Below are positions 55,831 through 64,000 of a stretch of DNA of 64,000 bases, one piece after another. Origin of the DNA: an uncultured Opitutaceae bacterium. GTDB lineage: Bacteria > Verrucomicrobiota > Verrucomicrobiia > Opitutales > Opitutaceae. A program made the position numbers and the translations under genes. The stretch covers positions 1 to 64,000 of the forward strand of contig CAITBM010000116.1 of NCBI GenBank assembly GCA_903890485.1, in the 5' to 3' direction. The notes below the pieces were generated by a model. That model worked only from the letters and a program-made list of their open reading frames with translations. It was not told where the DNA came from and ran no database searches. Each line of letters starts with the position of its first letter. Within the stretch, counting starts at the first letter, position 1.

Positions 55831-57453
55831 ATGTCCCTCCCGCCTGAAATCGCGCGCCGGCGCACCTTCGCGATCATTTCGCACCCCGACGCGGGAAAGA
55901 CGACCCTGACCGAGAAGTTCCTGCTCTACGGAAACGCCATCCACCTGGCGGGGGCTGTGAAGGATCGCAAGAACCAGAGGTCGACGACCTCGGACTGGAT
56001 GGAGCTGGAGCGCCAGCGCGGGATCTCGATCAGCTCGACCGTCCTGCAGTTCGACTACAACGGCTGCGCGGTGAACCTGCTCGACACCCCGGGCCACAAG
56101 GACTTTTCGGAGGACACCTACCGTGTGCTGACGGCCGTCGACGCCGTCCTCATGGTTATCGACGCCGCAAAGGGCGTGGAGACCCAGACCCGCAAGCTCT
56201 TCGAGGTATGCCGCCGTCGGGGCATCCCAATCTTCACGTTCATGAACAAGTGCGACCGGCCGACGCTTAACCCGATCGCCCTGGTCGATGAGCTCGAGGC
56301 CGTCCTGGGCATACAGGCTTCGCCGGTTGTTTGGCCCCTCGGCAACGGCCCCTCCTTCCGCGGCGTTTTTGACCGCCGCAACCAGCAGGTGCACCTATTC
56401 GAGCGGGTGCCCGGGGGCGCGTACAGGGCGCCCGAGAAGGTCTCCTCCCTTGAGGACCCCGCCGTTCGCGCCAAGCTCGACGATTCAACCTACGCGGACG
56501 TGTGCGAGCAGCTGGAGATGCTCGACGGAGCCGGCCATCCCTTCGACATCGAGAAGGTGCGCTCGGGCAAGCAGACCCCCGTTTACTTTGGAAGCGCCGT
56601 CAACAACTTCGGGATTGAACTCCTCTTGGACGGATTCCTGAAGGACTCGATCCCACCCCAGCCGCGATCCTCGGTAGCCGGCGGCGCGACACGGGTGGTC
56701 GAGGTCACCTCGGACAAGTTCTCGGCATTCATCTTCAAGATCCAGGCGAACATGGATCCCCGCCACCGTGACCGGATCGCGTTCATGAGGGTGTGCTCCG
56801 GCAAGTTCGAGCGCGACATGGCCGTCCTCCACGTGCAGACCGGTAAGACCGTGCGCCTTTCCAGCTCGCACAAGCTCTTCGGCCAGGACCGGGAGACGGT
56901 GGACGAGGCCTGGCCCGGCGACGTGATCGGGCTTGTGGGCCATGATGCCTTCGGGATCGGAGACACGCTCACCGCCGACCGGGGCATCCAGTTTGACGAG
57001 ATCCCGCGTTTCCCCCCCGAGGTGTTCGCGTACATCTCAAATCCGAACCCGTCGGACTCGAAGAAGTTCCGGACCGGCCTGGACCAGCTCCTGCAGGAGG
57101 GTGTGGTCCAGTCGTTCACGGCTAGGTCGGCCCCCCCGGGATCCACGCTCCTGGCCGCCGTCGGCCCCCTCCAGTTTGAAGTCGTCCAGTACCGCCTTAA
57201 GAGCGAGTACAACGCCGAGTCCCGGCTGGTCATGACCCCCTGGACAATCCTGCGCTGGATCGAGCCCCACCCTGCCCTCAGGAACCCCTCGGGCCTGATC
57301 GTGGCCTCCGGCGTGAGCTTTGGCTCGGACAAGCTCGACCAGCCGGTCGCGCTTTTCCCCAATGACTGGACCCTCCGATATTTTGTGGAGAAAAACCCGG
57401 ACCTGAAACTGCGCGAATTGCCCCTGGAGCAGCCGAGCCCGAACGGCATTTGA
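55831..57453 (+). CDS. prfC: Peptide chain release factor 3
   Basis: 540 residues, a translational GTPase that recycles RF1 and RF2 after termination. The G domain has AIISHPDAGKTTLTEKFLLY, SDWMELERQRGISISSTVLQ, LLDTPGHKDFSEDTYR and FMNKCDRPTLNPI. The RF3-specific parts follow (FGSAVNNFGIELLLDGFLK, MDPRHRDRIAFMRVCSGKF), then the C-terminal domain (VVQYRLKSEYNAESRL). ATG 55831. Length is slightly more than E. coli RF3 (529). Confidence 0.96.
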   Translation: MSLPPEIARRRTFAIISHPDAGKTTLTEKFLLYGNAIHLAGAVKDRKNQRSTTSDWMELERQRGISISSTVLQFDYNGCAVNLLDTPGHKDFSEDTYRVLTAVDAVLMVIDAAKGVETQTRKLFEVCRRRGIPIFTFMNKCDRPTLNPIALVDELEAVLGIQASPVVWPLGNGPSFRGVFDRRNQQVHLFERVPGGAYRAPEKVSSLEDPAVRAKLDDSTYADVCEQLEMLDGAGHPFDIEKVRSGKQTPVYFGSAVNNFGIELLLDGFLKDSIPPQPRSSVAGGATRVVEVTSDKFSAFIFKIQANMDPRHRDRIAFMRVCSGKFERDMAVLHVQTGKTVRLSSSHKLFGQDRETVDEAWPGDVIGLVGHDAFGIGDTLTADRGIQFDEIPRFPPEVFAYISNPNPSDSKKFRTGLDQLLQEGVVQSFTARSAPPGSTLLAAVGPLQFEVVQYRLKSEYNAESRLVMTPWTILRWIEPHPALRNPSGLIVASGVSFGSDKLDQPVALFPNDWTLRYFVEKNPDLKLRELPLEQPSPNGI

Positions 57454-57508
57454 GTCAGTACCGCGAAACCCTGTTGCCTTGATCCCAAGCACCGATTGCC
57501 TACTAGCC

Positions 57509-58525
57509 ATGTTTTTTAAGCGCCACACCTGCGCCTCCTGGATCGCTGTCGCCGCACTGAGCGCCCTTTCGGTCAATTCTGCCCTCGCCCGAACGGCCGC
57601 CTCCTACAAGGGCGCCATTGCAACCGACGCCGCTACCGGCACGGTCCTTTTCGAGGACAATGCCGACGCGGTAAGCCCACCGGCCAGCATGACAAAGCTG
57701 ATGACCTATGCGGTCCTCTTTGACGAGCTGAAGAAGGGCTCGCTGACGCTCGAAACGCCGGTGACCGTGACCCAGGAAGATGCTCGGGTCGCGGCGCTCC
57801 GCGACAGCACGGAAGTATGGCTGCGGCAGGGCGAGACGTTCCCGGTGGAGGAGCTCATCTACGCGATGATGATCCAGTCGGCCAACGACGCCGCCTACAC
57901 GCTCGCCCACAAGGCGGGCGGAACGGTGAGTGCGTTCGTAGCGCAGATGAATGCGAAAGCCCGCGAGCTCGGCATGACTCGCAGCACCTTCCGCTCGCCG
58001 CACGGCTTCCCGCCCCCAAGCAGGAGGATAGCGGAAGGCGACCTGACTACCCCCCGGGATTTTGCAATCCTCTGCCGGTACCTTTTGCTGCACACCGACA
58101 TCCTTAAATACACCTCCGTAAAGAGCCGGACCTTCGGGGCGGGGATCCGTCTGCAGCCGGTGCTGATGAATAACCATAACCACCTCCTCGGGAAGATTGC
58201 GGGTGTGGACGGCCTGAAAACGGGCTTTACGAGCGGTGCCGGTTTCTGTCTTTCGGCGACGGCCCAGCGGAACGGCAGGCGCATCATCGTCGTGATGATG
58301 GACAGCCCCGACTCGAGGACCCGCGACTTGAACGTCCAGGAACTGATCAGCGAGGCATTCGTAAAGCTTCCGGTCTCCGGACCGGCCTTCAAACAGGAGG
58401 CTCCGGGCTCTGCCCAGCCCGCGCCGAACGTGGCCCCGACTGCGCCGACCCGACCCTCGTCCACTTCCGTTGATTCAGGTGAAAGCGGGCCGGTCATCCA
58501 CCTGCCCGGCGCCAAAGGAATGTGA
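57509..58525 (+). CDS. D-alanyl-D-alanine carboxypeptidase (DacA/DacF type)
   Basis: 338 residues with a signal peptide ([20 protein letters not shown]). A low-molecular-weight penicillin-binding protein of the S11 family with all three motifs: SMTKLM (SxxK, about residue 61), SAND (SxN, near 123) and KTGFTSGAG (KTG, near 238). It trims the terminal D-Ala of peptidoglycan pentapeptides. The C-terminal tail (about 295-338) is Pro/Ala/Thr/Ser-rich, without the beta-sheet domain or amphipathic anchor of E. coli DacA, so it may be soluble in the periplasm. Followed after 1 base by hemF. Confidence 0.93.
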   Translation: MFFKRHTCASWIAVAALSALSVNSALARTAASYKGAIATDAATGTVLFEDNADAVSPPASMTKLMTYAVLFDELKKGSLTLETPVTVTQEDARVAALRDSTEVWLRQGETFPVEELIYAMMIQSANDAAYTLAHKAGGTVSAFVAQMNAKARELGMTRSTFRSPHGFPPPSRRIAEGDLTTPRDFAILCRYLLLHTDILKYTSVKSRTFGAGIRLQPVLMNNHNHLLGKIAGVDGLKTGFTSGAGFCLSATAQRNGRRIIVVMMDSPDSRTRDLNVQELISEAFVKLPVSGPAFKQEAPGSAQPAPNVAPTAPTRPSSTSVDSGESGPVIHLPGAKGM

Positions 58526-58526
58526 A

Positions 58527-59444
58527 ATGAGCGTCGATTTCCACGGCGTGCGAGCCTACCTGTCGGGTCTTCATGACTCGATCTGCGCCGCGCTCGAGGA
58601 AGAGGACGGCCTCGGCAAATTCTGCACCGACGAGTGGAACCGCGCGGAGGGCGGGGGCGGAAGCACCCGAATCCTCTCCGAGGGCGCCGTGTTCGAGAAG
58701 GCCGGCGTCGCCTTTTCCCATGTTGAGGGCACCACCCTCCCGCCGACCGCATCGGCCAGATACCCCGATCTCGTCGGGAAGAGGTGGATCGCTGTCGGCG
58801 TGTCCCTCGTCATCCATCCGAGGAATCCCTTCGTGCCGACCTCCCACGCCAACGTGCGATTCTTTGTCGCCAACCCCGACGCGGCAAACCCGGTCTGGTG
58901 GTTTGGGGGCGGCTGGGACCTGACACCCTACTACGGGTTCGACGAGGACACGGTTCACTGGCACAGGACAGCCAGGGACGCAGTGGCCCCGTTCGGCGGG
59001 GAGCTGCATGGGCGGTTCAAGGAGTGGTGCGACCAGTATTTCTTCCTCAAGCACCGCGGGGAGGCGCGGGGTGTTGGCGGGCTCTTCTTCGATGACTTCA
59101 ACGAGCTAGGCTTTGATCGAAGCTTTGGGCTCCTGCGCAGCATCGGCGACGCGTACATAATGGCCTACCGACCCATTGTCGCCCTTCGCAAGGCGACACC
59201 CTACGGCGATCGCGAGCGCCTTCACCAGCTGCGTCGAAGGGGTCGCTACGTCGAATTCAACCTGCTGCAGGACCGGGGCACCCATTTTGGGCTCCAGAGC
59301 GGAGGGCGGACCGAGTCCATCCTCATGAGCCTCCCTCCCCTCGTCCGGTGGGACTACGGCGCCTCGCCGGAGGCCGGAAGCCCCGAGGCCCGCCTTACCG
59401 ATCACTTTCTCAAGCCCCGCGACTGGCTGGGGCAATCCCTGTGA
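58527..59444 (+). CDS. hemF: Coproporphyrinogen-III oxidase, aerobic
   Basis: 305 residues, normal length; oxidatively decarboxylates coproporphyrinogen III to protoporphyrinogen IX with O2. Visible are [73 protein letters not shown] and the late [23 protein letters not shown] 58527 directly follows the carboxypeptidase stop; its own stop overlaps the GTG of hemE. The O2-requiring enzyme suggests the organism can live aerobically. Confidence 0.96.
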   Translation: MSVDFHGVRAYLSGLHDSICAALEEEDGLGKFCTDEWNRAEGGGGSTRILSEGAVFEKAGVAFSHVEGTTLPPTASARYPDLVGKRWIAVGVSLVIHPRNPFVPTSHANVRFFVANPDAANPVWWFGGGWDLTPYYGFDEDTVHWHRTARDAVAPFGGELHGRFKEWCDQYFFLKHRGEARGVGGLFFDDFNELGFDRSFGLLRSIGDAYIMAYRPIVALRKATPYGDRERLHQLRRRGRYVEFNLLQDRGTHFGLQSGGRTESILMSLPPLVRWDYGASPEAGSPEARLTDHFLKPRDWLGQSL

Positions 59445-60469
59445 ACTCCCGCAATCGATTCCTCTGCGCCTGCTCTTGCGAACCCCTTGACCGGCCCCCG
59501 GTCTGGATCATGCGCCAAGCCGGCCGCTACCTCCCCGAATACCGCGAGCTGAAGGCCAAGCATGGCTTCCTGAAGATGGTCAAGACCCCGGAGCTGGCCG
59601 CGGAAGTTTCGCTCCAGCCCATCCGAAGGTTTCCCATCGACGCCACGATCCTCTTCTCGGACATCCTCGTGATCCCAGAGGCCCTGGGCCAAGGTTACAC
59701 GTTCCGCGACGAGGGAGGAATCGCGATGGAGTACCGGCTCCAAACCCGGACGATGATCGAGGCCTTGGGGCCCGCCTCTGCAGTCCCCGAGCGGCTCGCC
59801 TACGTTGGACAAGCGCTCGAAATCCTAAAGAGGGAGCTCGACGGAAAGAGGGCGCTCCTCGGCTTTGGTGGATCCCCTTGGACTCTCGCCACGTACATGG
59901 TCGAGGGTGGGAGCTCGGAGGACTTCGCCCTTGTGAAGGCGCTCTTCTACGAGGACCGCGCAACATTCGACCTGCTACTTGGAAAACTCACCGAGTCGCT
60001 GATCGCCTATTTCAAGATGCAGGTTGCCGCAGGGGCCGACGCTATCCAGATCTTCGACTCCTGGGGCGGGATTGTCGCCGGACCCGACTACGAGGCAGCG
60101 TCGCTGCGCTGGATCCGCCAAATCATCTCCGCGATGCCCCCTGGCTTTCCGATCATTATCTACGGCAAGGGGACGGGGCCGCACCTGACGGACCAAGCCT
60201 TCACGGGCGCCCGAGTCCTTAGCGTCGACTGGTCGAACGATCTTTCGGTTGTCCGGCGCAACCTGCCGGCAAACGTCGCCGTCCAGGGCAACCTGGACCC
60301 CGCCATCCTCAACACGACCCCTGATATCGCCGCGAGGGAGACCCGCAGGATTCTAGAATCGATGCGCGGCACCACCGGGCACATCTTCAACTTGGGCCAC
60401 GGCATCCTGCCGCAGGCCAAAATCCCCTGCGTTGAGGCCCTGCTCGACGCCGTCGTCACCTGGAAGTAG
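59441..60469 (+). CDS. hemE: Uroporphyrinogen decarboxylase
   Basis: 342 residues. Decarboxylates uroporphyrinogen III to coproporphyrinogen III, the step before HemF. The diagnostic [17 protein letters not shown] is at the N-terminus, [20 protein letters not shown] follows, then [17 protein letters not shown] and [11 protein letters not shown]; the C-terminus has [15 protein letters not shown] 59441 overlaps the hemF stop (GTGA), indicating coupling; the frame further upstream runs inside hemF. Confidence 0.97.
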   Translation: MNSRNRFLCACSCEPLDRPPVWIMRQAGRYLPEYRELKAKHGFLKMVKTPELAAEVSLQPIRRFPIDATILFSDILVIPEALGQGYTFRDEGGIAMEYRLQTRTMIEALGPASAVPERLAYVGQALEILKRELDGKRALLGFGGSPWTLATYMVEGGSSEDFALVKALFYEDRATFDLLLGKLTESLIAYFKMQVAAGADAIQIFDSWGGIVAGPDYEAASLRWIRQIISAMPPGFPIIIYGKGTGPHLTDQAFTGARVLSVDWSNDLSVVRRNLPANVAVQGNLDPAILNTTPDIAARETRRILESMRGTTGHIFNLGHGILPQAKIPCVEALLDAVVTWK

Positions 60470-60476
60470 GCCCGCC

Positions 60477-61835
60477 ATGAACGTCGCGATCCTTGGCGGT
60501 GGCGTAACGGGGCTGACGGCCGCCTGGCAGCTCGCCAAGGCGGGCCACAGTGTTCGGGTGCTCGAGTCGGCGGCACGCGTAGGGGGCAATATCCGCACCG
60601 AGGCGGCGGACGGCTGGCTTTCGGAGGCCGGCCCCAACTCTTTCCAGGAATCGACGCTCGAGATCGCCACCCTGATACGCGAGCTCGGCCTGGCCGTCGA
60701 ACGGATCACCACCCTGGCCGCGGCGAAGAAGCGGTACTTGGTGATGGACGGAAAGCTCCTGGCCGCGCCCGCGGGCCCGGGGGCGTTCTTCTCGACGCCC
60801 CTCTTCTCCTTTCGCACCAAGGTGAAGATCCTCTCCGAGGTGCTTCAGTCCCCGCGCAACAGGCCAGATGAGGTGAGTGTCGCCCGTTTTGTCACCGACC
60901 ATGTGGGCGCCCAGGTGCTCGAGCGCGCCGTGCAGCCGTTTATCGGGGGCATCTATGCCGGCAATTCCGAGCGGCTCTCGGCAAAATACGCATTTCCCAA
61001 GCTCTGGGAGGCCGAGAAGACAACCGGCTCCTTGATCCGCGCTGCCATCCAGGGGGCCAAGAGCCGCAAGGCGCAGGGCCTGAAAGGCTCCGCCCCGGTG
61101 ATATCCTTTAAGCGGGGTCTGCAGGCACTGACTGACGCCCTCGCAGCCAAGCTGCCGGAGGGATCCGTCGTCCTGAATGCCGATGTGAAGGCCCTGCTCC
61201 CGGGCGCAACCCGGCGCTGGGGCGTCCTCTGGGACGGTCCCACGGGGCCGACAAGCGGTGAATTCGACTTCGTCATCGCGGCCCTGCCGGCATGGAGCCT
61301 TGCACGGCTAACGTTCGGGACGGACGCAGCCACGCCCCTTGCGGCACTTGGCGCTGTCGAGTATTCGCCGGTCGCATCGCTTTTTCTCGGCTACCGACGA
61401 GACCAGGTCCGTCATCCCCTGGACGGGTTCGGGGCCCTTGTACCCCGGGCCGAGAAGCGTTCAATCCTCGGGCTTCTCTTCTCTTCAAGCCTCTTCCCGG
61501 GGCGAGCCCCCGAGGGCCATGTCGGGCTCACGGTGTTTACCGGTGGAGCCCTCCAGCCGGAGACGGCCCGGCTTCCCGAGAAGGAGCTTCTCGACCGCGT
61601 CGCTTCGGACCTGCGGGATCTCGTGGGGGCCGAGGGTCGCCCCGTCTTCACGCGCCATGTTCTCTGGAACCAGGCGATCCCGCAGTACAACTTGGGCTAC
61701 GGGCGCTTCCTGGACGCGATGACGCAGTGCGAGGCTAAGTTTCCTGGGTTCCTAGTGGGCGGGAGCGTCCGCGACGGGATAGCGCTACCGGACTGCATCA
61801 AGTCCGGGACGCAGCTGGCAAAGCGCGTGTCTTGA
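60477..61835 (+). CDS. hemY: Protoporphyrinogen oxidase, HemY-type
   Basis: 452 residues. An FAD-dependent oxidase converting protoporphyrinogen IX to protoporphyrin IX. The Rossmann fold is at the start (AILGGGVTGLTAAWQLAKAG, RVLESAARVGGNIRTE), with AVQPFIGGIYAGNSERLSAK in the middle and PQYNLGYGRFL plus GFLVGGSVRDGIALPDCI at the end, typical of HemY/HemG2. It starts 7 bases after hemE and completes a run of three consecutive heme steps. Ferrochelatase is not in the window. Confidence 0.95.
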   Translation: MNVAILGGGVTGLTAAWQLAKAGHSVRVLESAARVGGNIRTEAADGWLSEAGPNSFQESTLEIATLIRELGLAVERITTLAAAKKRYLVMDGKLLAAPAGPGAFFSTPLFSFRTKVKILSEVLQSPRNRPDEVSVARFVTDHVGAQVLERAVQPFIGGIYAGNSERLSAKYAFPKLWEAEKTTGSLIRAAIQGAKSRKAQGLKGSAPVISFKRGLQALTDALAAKLPEGSVVLNADVKALLPGATRRWGVLWDGPTGPTSGEFDFVIAALPAWSLARLTFGTDAATPLAALGAVEYSPVASLFLGYRRDQVRHPLDGFGALVPRAEKRSILGLLFSSSLFPGRAPEGHVGLTVFTGGALQPETARLPEKELLDRVASDLRDLVGAEGRPVFTRHVLWNQAIPQYNLGYGRFLDAMTQCEAKFPGFLVGGSVRDGIALPDCIKSGTQLAKRVS

Positions 61836-61842
61836 CTCACCG

Positions 61843-61876
61843 AAGGGGGTCTTTACCCTCTCTGACCCTTTTTTTT
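61843..61876 (+). terminator. Candidate intrinsic terminator between hemY and ileS
   Basis: AAGGGGGTC (61843-61851) can pair with GACCCTTTT (61864-61872) across a 12-base loop, with two G-T wobbles, and the T-run continues to 61876. This would end the heme transcript just before ileS, but ileS appears to start only 4 bases later, so its own transcript would have to begin inside or downstream of the stem, or read through it. Confidence 0.5.
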
Positions 61877-61879
61877 CTT

Positions 61880-64000
61880 TTGGCGAACGATCTCAAAGAC
61901 ACGCTGCAGCTGCCCAGGACCGACTTCCCGATGAGGGCGGCGCTCGCGCAGCGCGAGCCCGGCCGGGTGGCTCACTGGGAAAAGACCGGCCTCTATGAGG
62001 CAATCCAGAAGAGGCGCGAGGGCAGCCCGTCGTTTGTGCTCCACGACGGCCCCCCGTTCACCAATGGGGACGTCCACATCGGTACCGCGCTCAATAAGAC
62101 CCTCAAGGACGTGACGACACGCTACCGCTCGATGAAGGGATTCCGAACCCCCTTTGTCCCCGGCTGGGACTGCCACGGCCTGCCGATCGAGCAGAAGGTG
62201 GCCAAGGAGCTCCGCGACGCCAACAAGCAGGTGCCGACGCCCGAACTCAGGCGTCTTTGTGATGCCTTCTCGGAAACCTGGATCGCAACGCAGACGGCGC
62301 AGTTCAAGCGCCTCGGGGTCCTGGCCGACTGGAAGAACGCCTACAAGACCAAGGCCCCGGCATTCGAGGCCGACATCCTGAGGACTTTCGCCGCCTTTGT
62401 CGAAAAGGGCATCGTCTACCGGAGCAAGAAGCCGGTGTACTGGTCCATCCCCTTCGAGACCGCCCTTGCCGAGGCGGAGATCGAGTACAAGGAGCACTCC
62501 TCGCCTTCCATTTGGGTCCGCTTTCCCGTGCCAGCGGCCGAGGCGGAAAAATTCGGCCTGCCGGCGGGCAAACCCTTGAGCCTTGTGATCTGGACCACGA
62601 CCCCGTGGACAATCCCGGCCAACCTCGCGATCGCGCTCAATCCCGACGTGGATTATGTCGTGGCAGACCTGGGAACCGAGAGGATCATTGTCGCCGGGGC
62701 ACTGCTCGGCCAGGTATCAACCGCGGCCGGGCTGAAGACTGCTCCCGAGGTGGCGATGACCCTGCCGGGCCGGGCGATCGAGAAGCTCGCCGCGCGCCAT
62801 CCCTTCATCGACCGGGCCTCCCCCGTCGTGCTCGCCGACTACGTGACGGTGGAGAGCGGAACAGGATGCGTCCACACGGCCCCCGGGCACGGCGCCGAAG
62901 ACTACCTCACCGGGCTACGGTACGGAATGGAGATCTACTGCCCGGTGGCGGACAATGGCACCTACATCGACGACGGTCGAATCCCCGCCGAGCTGGTGGG
63001 CGTTTCGACGCTTGAGAGTGTCGAGGACCTCGAGAAGAAACGGACTAGCCAGGCCAATATCGCTGTCCTTAGGAAGCTCGACGCATCGGGGGCCCTTTTC
63101 GCCAAGCAAAAGTACACGCACAGCTACCCGCACTGCTGGCGCTCGAAGACACCCATCATTTTCCGCGCCGTCGACCAGTGGTTTGTTTCCCTGGACAAGG
63201 CCGGCTCCAGGGCGGAAGCCCTGGACCAAATCGCCAAGATCGCAGCCAACGGGGGTTGGGTGCCGGCCTGGGGCGAGGCGCGGATCCGCGGCGCTGTCGA
63301 GTCGCGCCCTGACTGGTGTGTGAGTCGCCAGCGCTCGTGGGGCGTTCCGATACCGGCTTTCTATGACGCCGATAAGAAGGCGTTCATCGATGCCGGAGTG
63401 ATCCGGGCCGTCGCCGAAAAGGTCGAGAAGCACGGGACGAATATCTGGTACGAATCCTCCCCGTCGGAGCTCCTGGCGGGGGTGACTCTCCCGGCGGGTT
63501 GGCCGGAAGCCTCCGCACTTACCTGCGGCAGGGACACCCTGGACGTGTGGCTCGACTCGGGATCCTCCCATGCCGCGGTGCTCAAACGCCACCAGGGGGG
63601 CACCTCGTGGCCCGCCGATCTCTACCTTGAGGGCAGCGACCAGCACCGCGGCTGGTTTCAGTCCTCGTTGTGGACCTCGGTCATCGCGTACGGTGCCGCT
63701 CCCTACAGGTCGGTCCTCACGCACGGATTCATCGTCGACGAGGAGCAAAAGAAGATCTCGAAGAGCTCGTCCTACCAGAAGCCGCAGACCAGTGATGCCT
63801 ACATCGCCGAGTACGGTGCGGACGTGATCCGACTTTGGATCACCTCCCAGGACTTCAGGGACGACATCCCCATCTCCAAGGAAATCCTCTCCCACGTGGG
63901 CGAAACCTACCGACTGATCCGGAACACCTTCCGCTTCCAGCTGGCTAACCTATTCGACTTCAACATTCTAACTGATGCTGTCCCGATCGGGAGCCTGGAC
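61880..64000 (+). CDS. ileS: Isoleucyl-tRNA synthetase, truncated by the window end
   Basis: The first 707 codons of a class I tRNA synthetase that charges tRNA-Ile. The HIGH signature appears as GDVHIGTALNKTLK; WIWTTT-like VIWTTTPWTIPANLAIALNP and GTGCVHTAPGHGAEDY belong to the editing domain; DQHRGWFQSSL and the KMSKS loop KKISKSSSYQKP are near the end. TTG 61880 (MANDLKDTLQLPRTDFPMRA) is inferred from the expected N-terminus; no ATG is available upstream in frame. The zinc-binding C-terminus lies outside the window. Confidence 0.93.
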   Translation, partial: MANDLKDTLQLPRTDFPMRAALAQREPGRVAHWEKTGLYEAIQKRREGSPSFVLHDGPPFTNGDVHIGTALNKTLKDVTTRYRSMKGFRTPFVPGWDCHGLPIEQKVAKELRDANKQVPTPELRRLCDAFSETWIATQTAQFKRLGVLADWKNAYKTKAPAFEADILRTFAAFVEKGIVYRSKKPVYWSIPFETALAEAEIEYKEHSSPSIWVRFPVPAAEAEKFGLPAGKPLSLVIWTTTPWTIPANLAIALNPDVDYVVADLGTERIIVAGALLGQVSTAAGLKTAPEVAMTLPGRAIEKLAARHPFIDRASPVVLADYVTVESGTGCVHTAPGHGAEDYLTGLRYGMEIYCPVADNGTYIDDGRIPAELVGVSTLESVEDLEKKRTSQANIAVLRKLDASGALFAKQKYTHSYPHCWRSKTPIIFRAVDQWFVSLDKAGSRAEALDQIAKIAANGGWVPAWGEARIRGAVESRPDWCVSRQRSWGVPIPAFYDADKKAFIDAGVIRAVAEKVEKHGTNIWYESSPSELLAGVTLPAGWPEASALTCGRDTLDVWLDSGSSHAAVLKRHQGGTSWPADLYLEGSDQHRGWFQSSLWTSVIAYGAAPYRSVLTHGFIVDEEQKKISKSSSYQKPQTSDAYIAEYGADVIRLWITSQDFRDDIPISKEILSHVGETYRLIRNTFRFQLANLFDFNILTDAVPIGSLD

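Noticed and set aside
54553-56394. 613-residue minus-strand frame including the RlmI-like protein
   Set aside because: The first about 220 residues lie antisense to prfC and have no family similarity; the real protein begins near 55716-55746.
61836-61879. T-box riboswitch in front of ileS
   Set aside because: Only 44 bases separate hemY and ileS, far too short for a T-box, and the conserved T-box sequence is absent.

Overview
The window is about 64 kb of GC-rich, tightly packed bacterial chromosome. Gene content points to a Gram-negative member of the Verrucomicrobiota, most like Opitutaceae: osmoregulated periplasmic glucan genes, LpxI, an exosortase fused to an EpsI domain, a ClpC-McsB-McsA protein-arginine phosphorylation module in a diderm, a double-length UvrA, and FecR-like and HDOD proteins. 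The lineage is inferred from protein resemblance, not from a marker tree. No tRNA, rRNA, CRISPR array or phage was seen.

Layout. 1-1.8 kb: the end of an IS3-family insertion sequence abuts a GspE/PilB ATPase that has lost its N-terminus and also carries an in-frame TAG; an Hpt protein follows. 1.8-10.35 kb (minus): a seven-gene operon with 1-10 nt gaps or stop/start overlaps, htrA - degenerate htrA paralogue - ribE - udg - opgG - small membrane protein - opgH. 10.4-16.3 kb (plus): leuS, a FecR/tyrosine-kinase chimera, lpxI, a DUF151 nuclease and dus. 16.3-18.6 kb (minus): sppA-sufT. 18.7-21.1 kb (plus): a conserved protein of unknown function and a DapF homologue lacking both catalytic cysteines. 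21.1-25.8 kb: HDOD protein (minus), then exosortase-EpsI, an anti-sigma-K-like membrane protein and fabV (plus). 25.9-30.5 kb (minus): DTW protein, SDR, exbB-exbD, leuC-leuD, with a divergent LysR regulator. 31.5-39.8 kb (minus): MFS transporter, secreted transglutaminase-like protein, mcsA-mcsB-clpC, aminotransferase. 39.9-45.2 kb: CBS-type pyrophosphatase (plus), a minus-strand holin-like / lpdA / membrane-protein cluster, and a glycosyltransferase (plus). 45.2-52.7 kb: the 1873-residue UvrA, two receiver proteins and an ankyrin-repeat gene broken by TGA. 52.8-64 kb: eno, a receiver protein, an RlmI-like methyltransferase, prfC, then dacF-like - hemF - hemE - hemY - ileS (cut by the window end).

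How the genes connect. The opg operon joins periplasmic glucan synthesis with envelope proteolysis. McsA/McsB/ClpC would mark proteins with phospho-arginine and deliver them for degradation. hemF, hemE and hemY form consecutive late heme steps, and the translation genes (leuS, ileS, prfC, dus, DTW, RlmI-like) are scattered between them. The most unusual items are three damaged or rearranged genes (the ATPase, the FecR/kinase chimera and the ankyrin gene), the four-module UvrA, the Ser/Ser DapF homologue, the protease plus pseudoprotease pair, and a family-4 UDG without its Fe-S cysteines.
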